From Pseudoalteromonas luteoviolacea NCIMB 1942 (GTDB taxonomy: Bacteria > Pseudomonadota > Gammaproteobacteria > Enterobacterales > Alteromonadaceae): DNA of 64,000 nt. Of the stretch, positions 1 to 8,243 are shown piece by piece. The notes under the pieces are model-generated. The model saw only the letters and a program-made list of their open reading frames with translations, made no database searches and was not told where the DNA came from. Within the stretch, counting starts at the first letter, position 1. Every line of letters starts with the position of its first letter. The translations under genes were made by a program, and so were the position numbers. The stretch lies in NCBI RefSeq assembly GCF_001625595.1, contig NZ_AUXT01000188.1, positions 26,557 through 90,556 of the forward strand, written 5' to 3'.

Positions 1-205
1 TGAAGAAAATGCCTACACATTTATTGAGAGAATACAAAACTTAGTGCCCAGTAAATTAACTATGGGCTCAGTTTCTTTAGGAATGAGTTTTGGTGTTTGT
101 GAAATTACTGCTAACACCTCTGTTGAAACACTGTTAAAGCAAGCAGGTAAAGCACTTTATCAAAACAAACATCAGAGAAAGCAAGAAAATGAGTTTTCTA
201 AATAG
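1..205 (+). CDS. GGDEF-domain protein, C-terminal end (partial)
   Basis: The window opens inside this gene; 67 codons and a TAG stop remain. The translation contains SLGMSFGVCEI and later ETLLKQAGKALYQNKHQ. This matches the end of a GGDEF (diguanylate cyclase) domain, where a strand is followed by the helix usually written LLxxADxALYxAK. GGDEF domains make c-di-GMP from two GTP, or serve as degenerate regulatory domains. The catalytic loop lies outside the window, so activity cannot be judged. The C-terminus is short and basic, with no further domain after GGDEF. Confidence 0.75.
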   Translation, partial: EENAYTFIERIQNLVPSKLTMGSVSLGMSFGVCEITANTSVETLLKQAGKALYQNKHQRKQENEFSK

Positions 206-355
206 AATGCAGACACCTATGAAAATTATACTTTTATTTTTTGAAAAGAAACTTAAATTTTATATTTTAAAATATAAATAAATATTTTAGTTTACTTTTA
301 AAATACGCAACACTAATCTGTAAGAGCAGTTTATCTGGCATAAGGAAATAAAAAA

Positions 356-538
356 ATGAAAGTACAATTAAAAAAGAAAAACCTGAAAAAACTAAATGAG
401 AGCAACCAACTAGCTAACCAAGCAACACCGCAAGTTGCAGGCGGCGGTAAAGAGTACTCTGTATTCCCACAATGTAGGCCTTCAAACCCTGTTATTTGCT
501 ATACCGAAGGCGGTTGGCAAGGCTGTGTTCCAAAATAA
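356..538 (+). CDS. Small peptide with double-glycine leader-like region; possible RiPP or bacteriocin precursor
   Basis: This is a 60-residue product with an AAGGAA ribosome-binding site about 8 nt before ATG. Residues 1-30 are lysine-rich then Gln/Asn/Ala-rich (MKVQLKKKNLKKLN...ATPQVAGG) and end in a Gly-Gly-Gly run at 29-31. That layout resembles leader peptides cleaved by C39-type peptidase/ABC transporters. The remaining part (about 29 residues) holds three cysteines (C40, C48, C57), two aromatic patches and a GGWQGC segment, as might suit a modified or disulphide-bonded core. No modification enzyme or C39 transporter is visible in this window, though the left side is cut off close by. 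I recognise the leader style but not a named family. An ordinary small secreted or cytosolic peptide is the alternative. Confidence 0.6.
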   Translation: MKVQLKKKNLKKLNESNQLANQATPQVAGGGKEYSVFPQCRPSNPVICYTEGGWQGCVPK

Positions 539-634
539 CAAACCAACGCTTGTAAAGGGCTTAAGCCACATTGGTACTGTTGTATGACCTATGTCAAAAA
601 GCCTTTATAACCGTAACTCCTGCGCTTTTGGTTG

Positions 635-1273
635 TTAAATTTGATTTTGCTTCCTTAAGCGCAGCTCTTGGTTTAGCTGCTCGAAACCTACTTCACTTAT
701 TTTAAGTACCAAGCTTTGACGTTTTACACTTAACTGTGACACCTGCCTAGAAACTACGTCATATATGCGCCATTGGCCTGTTTCACTTTGTCTAAATTTG
801 AGAATCAATTGTGTATCGCTTTGACTGGCTCTATTGATTTGAATCGCAGCTTCTGCAAATTTACGACCCTTATTAGTTTGTAAGGTATGAAGCGCTATCT
901 CTGAATTTTGATACTCAATCAGTACTTTTGCATACATCTTGATAAGCTGGCTTTCTATCAGTCCTGTAAATTCTGCCATTTGTTGTTGATCTAGGTGGCG
1001 CACGTGTTTACCCAACATCTTTAAGGATGAAAATCGCAGATCTAAATGAGGGCTCAGCTCACTGCTCACGATATGTAGAGCCAACTCTTCCCGTTCAACT
1101 TCAGGTGCAGCATTTAAACTTTCAATTCCATTTATTAATTGTGTGCTCAACCTTTGAGCTAGCACAGAAAACGGCTCTTGAGCGCTTGCTTCAGAGTTTG
1201 ATTGGGCGAGCACCTTGGCATTGGTAACTAAGCTCAACAGTAACAAAACAATGATAGTGAACGGGCTTTTCAT
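635..1273 (-). CDS. MlaC/Ttg2D-family periplasmic phospholipid-binding protein
   Basis: The product is 212 residues when started at the ATG, where the hydrophobic signal peptide (MKSPFTIIVLLLLSLVTNAKVLAQ) begins. A TTG six codons upstream is possible but less likely. The central part, with LGKHVRHLDQQQMAEF followed by a tyrosine-containing helix and later a QWRIYDVV segment, fits the MlaC/Ttg2D (toluene tolerance) fold. That fold carries phospholipids between the outer membrane and an inner-membrane ABC complex. No mlaFEDB genes are next to it, so it is an orphan copy and may have been recruited to another role. Fold assignment is fairly good; the exact ligand is unknown. Confidence 0.7.
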   Translation of the reverse strand: MKSPFTIIVLLLLSLVTNAKVLAQSNSEASAQEPFSVLAQRLSTQLINGIESLNAAPEVEREELALHIVSSELSPHLDLRFSSLKMLGKHVRHLDQQQMAEFTGLIESQLIKMYAKVLIEYQNSEIALHTLQTNKGRKFAEAAIQINRASQSDTQLILKFRQSETGQWRIYDVVSRQVSQLSVKRQSLVLKISEVGFEQLNQELRLRKQNQI

Positions 1274-1507
1274 ACTAGCATTCCAAATCAATAAACTTTA
1301 TAGCTTACATTTTACACCTTATTTTAACGCCCAAAAGGCATCAATTAGCACATTATTGATTCCAATTAAGCACCAATAAGTTTTATCAGTAAAATCTCAT
1401 AATTACCATATATGTGCAAAATCAACATCAATGAACTGAGTTTATTCATACATATATCAACAAAAGAACGAGAGAAAATACGCAAAAAGCACTAGGTATA
1501 ATCAATT

Positions 1508-2044
1508 ATGAAAAAGTTCACTGTATTTACTCTTTCACTCTTACTGCCTGCTTCCGTGGTGGCATCAAACAATCATGGATACGGCATACACTATATTCAT
1601 GGTGAAGGAGACGTACGTGGCGTTAAACTCGCTTATGAATACCACGCAAATGAATACCACGCAGATGAATTATTGCCAGAGGACTGGCGCAATCTCAGTG
1701 TTTACTTTGAATCAAATATTAATTTTTGGCGGTTTGGCGACAGTGGAGACTACGACCAAAACCTTGCATTGGCCATGTCGCCCGTATTCAGATATCCAAT
1801 CGCAACTTACCACAACAAACCTCTGAAAGTTGAATTTAGAATAGGCGTTGCCTTACTTGAAGATACTCAATTTGCAGGGAAGAATGTCAGTACCCATTAT
1901 CAGTTTGAAGACAGGGTTGGGCTGGTTTATGAGCTCGGTCAAGCTAATGTGGCGTTTAGGTATATCAACTACTCTAATGCTGGGTTTAAAAGCCCAAATC
2001 CTAGTCTAGATTTTTTATCCCTTTCTTATTCATCAAGGTTTTAA
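1508..2044 (+). CDS. PagL-like outer-membrane lipid A deacylase homologue with altered catalytic residues
   Basis: This 178-residue protein has a signal peptide (cleavage near VVAS/NN) and alternating beta-strand sequence ending in an aromatic residue (SSRF), as in small outer-membrane barrels. The C-terminal motif RYINYSNAGFKSPNPSLDF aligns with the PagL active-site stretch, in which a HYSNAG motif and a Glu twelve residues after the Ser form a His-Ser-Glu triad. Here Ser156 is kept, but the His position is Asn154 and the Glu position is Asp168. Lipid A 3-O-deacylase activity is therefore doubtful. A 15-bp tandem duplication near residues 44-53 gives the repeated NEYHA. It stands alone, without lipid A genes nearby. 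Confidence 0.65.
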   Translation: MKKFTVFTLSLLLPASVVASNNHGYGIHYIHGEGDVRGVKLAYEYHANEYHADELLPEDWRNLSVYFESNINFWRFGDSGDYDQNLALAMSPVFRYPIATYHNKPLKVEFRIGVALLEDTQFAGKNVSTHYQFEDRVGLVYELGQANVAFRYINYSNAGFKSPNPSLDFLSLSYSSRF

Positions 2045-2600
2045 TAGGCGTTGTAATTTTAATATGGGCGGGTTGTTAGTCAACTCGTCCTACAAAGCAA
2101 TTATTAAACTCCAGAGGGTTCCTAACCAAATGGTTCATATTTTAGCCATAATAGATGCTCAATTTAATTGCTAATAAAATTCCTTTGTGCTTTATATTTA
2201 TATTGGGAACTATAAATCAAAAAACGTTCTAGAAAATAAAAAGCAATACAGTCAATACCTTGATTCAATATATAAGGAGATAAATAACCGTACATAAAGG
2301 AAGAGCTTTTACACCCGCTCTCTTGCTCACCAATGCTAGGCAGAGTTTTGACGGTGTCTTAGCGATGTTTACGCAGCACCTTCACCTAGTTTGAAACAAT
2401 TTGACGAGAGGCAATTTAACAACCTTAAAAAGTGATCCATTTTAGACGACATACCACAGGAAAACTTGGGACTTCAACAAGTGCTGAATATTCTTAAAGT
2501 GTTGGGTATTCAGGTGGTAGAAAGGCACCCTCTTGTGACCAAACAACCATGGGGATTGGATTGCATGTTTTGATATAAAGCGAAAATTGACTAGAACGTG
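2045..2600. other. Intergenic stretch with a decayed coding remnant
   Basis: No intact gene is visible. On the plus strand, codons from 2436 to a TGA at 2571-2573 read SILDDIPQENLGLQQVLNILKV and continue for 45 codons with gene-like composition. They follow an in-frame stop at 2433-2435, and further gene-like codons lie upstream in the same frame (about 2352-2432). The GLQQVLNILKVLGI segment resembles the last helix of small helix-turn-helix antitoxin-type proteins, but I cannot assign it. It is best read as a degraded gene fragment. Confidence 0.35.
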
Positions 2601-2634
2601 ACCAAAAAGCCACATACACACGTGGCTTTTTGGT
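2601..2634. terminator. Rho-independent terminator after the MDR oxidoreductase gene
   Basis: There is a perfect 13-bp inverted repeat (ACCAAAAAGCCAC / GTGGCTTTTTGGT) with an 8-nt loop, a few bases beyond the stop codon of the minus-strand gene. The A/T-rich arms give a T-run on both strands, so it could work in both directions. Confidence 0.8.
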
Positions 2635-2638
2635 TAGA

Positions 2639-3646
2639 TTATTCATGCTCTATTTTAATGACCGGTCGCTTCTGCATTGCACTTGTTAACAGTGAAGCTA
2701 AGGCGTCTTTGACACAATCAGCATCAAACTCAATCAGCTCTATATCAGGTACTTTAATTTGCCCAGATGTAACATCCGCTAACAGCTTTTGTCCCATAAA
2801 ACTTAAGTGCTGTTGTGCACATAAGCTGTTTGCAAGCCAAGCACCACCAATTGAGACAACACCAATATTGGGCGCTTTTTCAAAAAGCAGGTCCTCAGGA
2901 ATATGGCCAAAGCCATTAAGGCAAGCCATACGACCACAGAACCTTAGATGCTTTAAATCTTCAATAAATGACTCACCGCCTGGAGTATTTAACATGCAAT
3001 CAAAACCACCAGCACCGATTTCGCGCTTAACCTGATCGCACACATTGTCTGACTCGCAATCAAATGCGAAGTCTGCACCGAGTTTACGTAGCCTTTTGTG
3101 ATGCTGCTTTTGAGCAAAAGCAAACACTTGAGCACCCTTTTGCTTCGCATATTGAATAGCAAAATGAGCAACAGCACCTTGTGCACTATTAATCGCCAAC
3201 GAATCACCTTCTTCCAGTTTCAACTTTTCTATTGCTAAAAGTGCCGCCATACCAGCATTAGGTAAAATAACAGCGACTTCTGGTGCAATATCGTTAGGCA
3301 ATTCACACACTGTATGGTTTGGTACCACAGCGAACTCTTTTAACATGCCTTTTTGCGCCAAATTGGCATTAAAAAGCACCCGACTACCCGCTTTTGGAAA
3401 TACACCTTTGCCCGCTTTCATTACGGTGCCAACTGCATCGAGACCAAGAATATGTGGATATTCCCACTGACTAAAACCATCTCTAGCCATACGAGCATCT
3501 AAATGATTCAAAGCGACGTACTCAATGGCCACAAGCAATTCGTTATTGCTTGGCTCAGGCATAGCGTGCTGCGTCATTACTAAGTCGAACTCAGCACCCG
3601 GTTTTAGTAATTCTATTGCGTTCATATTCGCTTTTTCGATAGACAT
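2639..3646 (-). CDS. Medium-chain (MDR) alcohol dehydrogenase/quinone reductase-like oxidoreductase
   Basis: The 335-residue product has a GroES-like N-terminal half (NHLDARMARDGF, then YPHILGLDAVGTV) and a Rossmann half with AQGAVAHFAIQYAKQKGAQVFA. It matches the zinc-independent quinone oxidoreductase branch of the MDR superfamily, which uses NADPH. The four-cysteine structural zinc lobe of classical alcohol dehydrogenases is absent. The gene is the last of a run with the RND efflux genes: only 39 bp separate it from the outer-membrane channel gene, and a terminator follows it. This suggests co-induction, perhaps by quinone-like or electrophilic toxicants. The substrate cannot be told from sequence. 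Confidence 0.8.
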   Translation of the reverse strand: MSIEKANMNAIELLKPGAEFDLVMTQHAMPEPSNNELLVAIEYVALNHLDARMARDGFSQWEYPHILGLDAVGTVMKAGKGVFPKAGSRVLFNANLAQKGMLKEFAVVPNHTVCELPNDIAPEVAVILPNAGMAALLAIEKLKLEEGDSLAINSAQGAVAHFAIQYAKQKGAQVFAFAQKQHHKRLRKLGADFAFDCESDNVCDQVKREIGAGGFDCMLNTPGGESFIEDLKHLRFCGRMACLNGFGHIPEDLLFEKAPNIGVVSIGGAWLANSLCAQQHLSFMGQKLLADVTSGQIKVPDIELIEFDADCVKDALASLLTSAMQKRPVIKIEHE

Positions 3647-3685
3647 AATTACACGTTTCTCCGCAATTGGCGCAATGTGCGAGTA

Positions 3686-5104
3686 TTAAATACTCGCAAT
3701 AAGTGCCTGAGACCATTGACCGTTGAGCTCACCGTACACATCAACTGATGCATTCAGTAGCTTATTTCGAATGGCCATTTGTGATTGTTGCGCTATTAAA
3801 ACATCTTGACGCGCATCCAACAACTCAAGATACCCTAACTGCCCTTCTTGATAGCCAGCTGTAGCCTGTTCATACGCCTTATTTGCCGCACCCACTTGAG
3901 AGTCGACATACCCAAGTTGTAACTTTATTTGCGCCAGCGCTCGAAGGGAATATTCGGTCTGAGCAAGCACTTTCGTCAATGTCTGACGGTACTCATAATA
4001 ACTCGCTTCTGTTATAGCTTCTTGCCTGTCCATTTGCGCTAACAACTGAGGATAGCTAAATAAAGACCAATTTATGTTTGGCATAACTTGCCAGCTAGAC
4101 TGCGTATCATTGAAGTTTGCACCTGTCGGGTTAAGCACGCCAGCAAATGCAGAAAAGCTGATGTCTGGATATAACGCTCGCTCAGCACTTTGTGTTAAAA
4201 AGCTCTGCTGTTTTAAACGTGCAACCGCACTTTTAACATCACCTCGTTGCATTAATGCATCTGAGGCAGAGTTTACGTTCACCGATATAGACAACTCTTC
4301 AAACTGCGGCTTAGTCAGTGCGGTCAATTCTAGCGCATCAACTTGCTTGTTAACTAGCACCGCAATGGTTTGTTCCACGGCAGCAAGTTCAGTTGCAATT
4401 TCTGGGAGTCTCTGTTTATGTTCAAAGTACTGAGATTTAGTTCGATTGAGTTCAAGCTCAGTCGCGACACCTTCTGCCACTCGCACCTCAATGATTTCTA
4501 TCGACTCTTCGAGTGCATTTAGCTGCTCGACAGTAAGTTGATGTGTTTGCTTTAGTGCTTGCCAGTTTAAGTAACTTTGAATGCTGGTTGTAACCAGCTC
4601 TCCTACTAAAGCTTGGTATTGTGCTTGACTAGACTCTGCGCCAGCTGCTGCGGCATCTGCAAGTTTGGCAATGCGCCCCGATAAATCGACCTGCCAACTC
4701 AATTCGCCACCCGCAGTAATTGATTCCTGCACACCACCTAGAGGTGATACTAGGCTTGGGGCATTTGCGCGCTGAGCACTTACATTCAAGCTACCTTGTG
4801 GCAATCGTGTTCGCTGTGCTTCAGATAATCCTGCGGCGGCGGCGCGCAAACGCGCCGCTGAAGCTTTTAAATTTTGATTCTCTGTTAGAACACCTATAAC
4901 CAAATTGTTGAGAACAACATCCTCAAGCTGCTGCCACCAGCGGGCTTCTTCCGATTTTGCTACTGACGTTAAACGGGCCATGTTGATTACTTGGTCATTA
5001 AACGAATCATGGTTTAATGCAACTTGCGGCTCATAAGAAGTGCTAGTACACCCTATTACACTCGCCATTGCCAAACTTAGCATTGAGATTTTAATAAGTT
5101 GCAT
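3686..5104 (-). CDS. RND efflux outer-membrane lipoprotein (TolC/OprM/NodT family)
   Basis: The 472-residue product begins with a lipoprotein signal (ASVIGC lipobox at about residues 15-20). It shows the duplicated helical hairpin plan of outer-membrane efflux proteins: LKASAARLRAAAAGLSEAQR in the first half and AYEQATAGYQEGQLGYLELLDARQ in the second. It would form the trimeric exit duct of the tripartite pump encoded just upstream. Only one base separates it from the stop codon of the pump gene, so translation is probably coupled. The length is normal for NodT-type channels. Confidence 0.9.
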   Translation of the reverse strand: MQLIKISMLSLAMASVIGCTSTSYEPQVALNHDSFNDQVINMARLTSVAKSEEARWWQQLEDVVLNNLVIGVLTENQNLKASAARLRAAAAGLSEAQRTRLPQGSLNVSAQRANAPSLVSPLGGVQESITAGGELSWQVDLSGRIAKLADAAAAGAESSQAQYQALVGELVTTSIQSYLNWQALKQTHQLTVEQLNALEESIEIIEVRVAEGVATELELNRTKSQYFEHKQRLPEIATELAAVEQTIAVLVNKQVDALELTALTKPQFEELSISVNVNSASDALMQRGDVKSAVARLKQQSFLTQSAERALYPDISFSAFAGVLNPTGANFNDTQSSWQVMPNINWSLFSYPQLLAQMDRQEAITEASYYEYRQTLTKVLAQTEYSLRALAQIKLQLGYVDSQVGAANKAYEQATAGYQEGQLGYLELLDARQDVLIAQQSQMAIRNKLLNASVDVYGELNGQWSQALIASI

Positions 5105-5105
5105 T

Positions 5106-8100
5106 TTATTGCTCCTTTGGTGTTACAAGGCGATAGAAAACAGGTGTAAACAGCAGACCGAATACAGTCACACCAATCATGCCAAAGAACACCGCATTAC
5201 CCATTGCTTGACGCATTTCTGCACCGGCGCCCGATGCCAATACCAACGGTACTACCCCCGCAGTAAATGCAATAGAAGTCATAAGGATAGGACGCAATCT
5301 CAAGCGACATGCTTCAATAATGGCTTCAAGGTGTGTTGCGCCTTGTACATGCTTATCTCTTGCAAACTCCACCATTAAAATTGCATTCTTTGACGCCAAT
5401 GCGACCAGTACAATCAAAGCAATTTGCGTAAATATGTTGTTGTCGCCACCTAGCATGTAAACACCTGCTAATGCTGAGAAAATAGTCATAGGTACAATCA
5501 AGATAATAGCTAGAGGCAAACGCATACTCTCGTACTGTGCCGCAAGCACCATAAATACTAAGACCACAACTAGAGGGAACACATAGACCATTGTATTACC
5601 AGCTAAGATCTGCTGATAGGTTACTTCTGTCCACTCAAATGCCATGCCTTCAGGTAGTGTTTTTGCAAGTACTTTCTCAATCGCTTGTTGCGCTTGATCT
5701 GAACTGTAACCCGGCGCTGGGCTGCCATTTAATTCAGCCGTTACATAACCGTTGTAGTGCATAACACGGTCAGGGCCCGTTGTCGCTTCAACCGTCACCA
5801 CTGAACCAAGCGGTACCATGTTGCCAGCGGCATTGCGCACTTTTAGATTATTAATTTGCTCTTTTTTGGCTCTAAATTCCGCGTCAGCTTGCGCTTTAAC
5901 CTGATAGGTTCTGCCAAATAAGTTGAAATCATTCACGTAAACCGAACCGAGATATACTTGCAGTGCATCAAAGACTTCTTGAAGCGGTATGCCTTGGATA
6001 AGCGCTTGCTCACGGTCGATATTAATGTCCATTTGCGGTACTTGAACTCTAAAGCTTGAGTAAATACCGGTTAATGCAGGGTCTTGTTGCGCAGCACCAA
6101 TGGTCGCTTGTAACGCTGCGAACAACGCCTCAAACCCTTGGTTTGCACGGTCTTGAATTTGCAGTTTAAATCCACCCGTTGTACCCAAGCCTAGGATTGG
6201 TGGTGGTGGGAATACCGCAACAAACGCTTCGTCAATAACTGCAAAACGCATGTTTAACTGCATTGCAATAGCTTGTGCCGACAAGCTTGGATCATTACGT
6301 AGTGCAAAGTCATCCAATGGGGTAAATACAATGCCGCTGTTAGTGCTGTTTGTGAAACCGTTTACCGACAGCCCAGGGAATGCCACTGTATTTGCAACAC
6401 CCGGTACTTCAAGTGCAATTTCTTGCATTTGACGTATCACTTCTTCAGTTCTGTCTAAACTTGCTGCGTCAGGAAGCTGTGCAACTGCCACCAAATACTG
6501 CTTATCTTGCTGCGGAATAAATCCACCTGGAACCGAGTTGAACAATCCAATGGTTGAGCCCACAAGACCTAGATAAACCACACCAACGACCACACTCATG
6601 CGGATTAGCTTTTTAACAAGCGCTTCATAGCCTTTGGCACCTTTATCAAACATACGATTGAACGGCTTAAATAACCAAGCGCCAAATAGTTTGTCTAACA
6701 CACGTGTAAGCCTGTCTTTTGGTGCATCGTGCGACCTCAGTAAAATGGCTGACAGCGCAGGAGATAGCGTCAATGAGTTAAATGCTGAGATCAAAGTCGA
6801 AATCGTAATCGTCAACGCAAATTGCTTGTAAAACTGGCCTGATAAACCGGTGATAAATGCTGTTGGAATGAATACCGCACACAATACAAACGCAATGGCA
6901 ATGATTGGGCCCGTTACTTCAGTCATGGCAATTTTGGTCGCCTCATATGGGCTGTGGCCATCGGCGATATTACGCTCAACGTTTTCAACTACAACAATGG
7001 CGTCATCAACGACGATGCCTATTGCTAATACTAAGCCAAATAGAGACAGTGTATTGATAGACACACCTAATAGTTGCATCACCGCAAAAGTACCAACCAG
7101 AGAAACAGGTACCGCAATTAATGGAATAATAGACGCGCGCCATGTTTGTAAGAATACAACCACGACGACAACAACAAGAAGAATGGCCTCAATAAGCGTT
7201 TTAATTACCGCATCAATTGAACCACGTACAAACACAGTCGGGTCGTAAGCGATCTCATAAGTCATGCCTGCTGGGAAGCTCTTTTCAAGGCGTTGCATAG
7301 TTTCACGCACATCATCCGAAAGCTCTATAGCATTAGTACCCGGACGCTGGAATACAGGCATTGCAAGCGCAGGCTGATTATCTAACATCGCACGCAGTGC
7401 ATAGTTTTCTTGGCCAAGTTCAACACGCGCAATGTCTTTTAGGCGAGTTAAAGCGCCATTATCACCCACTTTAATGATAACTTTTTCAAATTCTTCGATG
7501 CTTTCTAAACGTCCTTTTACATTTAGAAGGATCTGGAACTGATTTTCTTCTGGCGTAGGTTGTGCCCCGAGAGAGCCTGCTGCAACCTGTTGGTTTTGAG
7601 TACGTAATGCGTTCACAACGTCTGATGCAGTTAAGTTGCGCGCCGCAAGTGCATCTGGGTCAAGCCAAACACGCATAGAATACTTCGCACCGCCAAATAG
7701 CTGCAAGTCACCGACCCCTGGTAAGCGCTTTAGCTCATCTTTGATATAAAGGTCAGCGTAGTTTGCCATGTATGCAGTATCTTGCTCACCATTAGGGGAT
7801 ACCAAGTGCACAACCAGTGCTAAGTTTGGAGAGGACTTTTGTGCAGTCACACCTAAACGTTGTACCTCTTGTGGTAAACGAGGCAAAGCGTTGTTTACAC
7901 GGTTTTGAACCTGTACCTGAGCTTGGTCAAGGTCTGTACCTAACGCAAATGTGACAGTCAGAGTTAAACGGCCATCACTAGTTGCTTGCGAACCATGGTA
8001 CAGCATGTTTTCCAGCCCATTAAGCTCTTGCTCAAGGGGGGTTGCCACAGTTTGGGCAATGACTTTAGGGTTTGCGCCAGGGTATGTGGCATTAACAACA

Positions 8101-8234
8101 ACCGTTGGTGGAACCACTTCTGGATATTCGCTGATCGGTAGTTGAAACAGTGAAATCGCGCCGGTGATGATAAATATCATCGACAGCATGGCCGCGAATA
8201 TCGGTCGATTTATAAAAAAATGGGAAAATTTCAT
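5106..8234 (-). CDS. RND multidrug efflux pump, inner-membrane subunit (HAE1/AcrB type)
   Basis: The 1042-residue product has the standard RND layout: TM1 at the N-terminus (FFINRPIFAAMLSMIFIITG), a large periplasmic loop, TM2-6, a second loop and TM8-12. The proton-relay aspartates are present in TM4 (GIVVDDAIVVVENVE) and the matching lysine in TM10 (ASKNAILMVEFA), so it should be a working proton antiporter. It is of the hydrophobic, drug-exporting HAE1 class rather than the metal-exporting class. It sits 9 bp after the adaptor gene and 1 bp before the channel gene. The substrate range cannot be predicted. Confidence 0.95.
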   Translation of the reverse strand: MKFSHFFINRPIFAAMLSMIFIITGAISLFQLPISEYPEVVPPTVVVNATYPGANPKVIAQTVATPLEQELNGLENMLYHGSQATSDGRLTLTVTFALGTDLDQAQVQVQNRVNNALPRLPQEVQRLGVTAQKSSPNLALVVHLVSPNGEQDTAYMANYADLYIKDELKRLPGVGDLQLFGGAKYSMRVWLDPDALAARNLTASDVVNALRTQNQQVAAGSLGAQPTPEENQFQILLNVKGRLESIEEFEKVIIKVGDNGALTRLKDIARVELGQENYALRAMLDNQPALAMPVFQRPGTNAIELSDDVRETMQRLEKSFPAGMTYEIAYDPTVFVRGSIDAVIKTLIEAILLVVVVVVVFLQTWRASIIPLIAVPVSLVGTFAVMQLLGVSINTLSLFGLVLAIGIVVDDAIVVVENVERNIADGHSPYEATKIAMTEVTGPIIAIAFVLCAVFIPTAFITGLSGQFYKQFALTITISTLISAFNSLTLSPALSAILLRSHDAPKDRLTRVLDKLFGAWLFKPFNRMFDKGAKGYEALVKKLIRMSVVVGVVYLGLVGSTIGLFNSVPGGFIPQQDKQYLVAVAQLPDAASLDRTEEVIRQMQEIALEVPGVANTVAFPGLSVNGFTNSTNSGIVFTPLDDFALRNDPSLSAQAIAMQLNMRFAVIDEAFVAVFPPPPILGLGTTGGFKLQIQDRANQGFEALFAALQATIGAAQQDPALTGIYSSFRVQVPQMDINIDREQALIQGIPLQEVFDALQVYLGSVYVNDFNLFGRTYQVKAQADAEFRAKKEQINNLKVRNAAGNMVPLGSVVTVEATTGPDRVMHYNGYVTAELNGSPAPGYSSDQAQQAIEKVLAKTLPEGMAFEWTEVTYQQILAGNTMVYVFPLVVVLVFMVLAAQYESMRLPLAIILIVPMTIFSALAGVYMLGGDNNIFTQIALIVLVALASKNAILMVEFARDKHVQGATHLEAIIEACRLRLRPILMTSIAFTAGVVPLVLASGAGAEMRQAMGNAVFFGMIGVTVFGLLFTPVFYRLVTPKEQ

Positions 8235-8243
8235 GACGTTCTC

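Noticed and set aside
6850..7248. Plus-strand open frame rich in Thr within the RND pump gene
   Set aside because: The composition mirrors the reverse complement of transmembrane codons; no start signal or motif.
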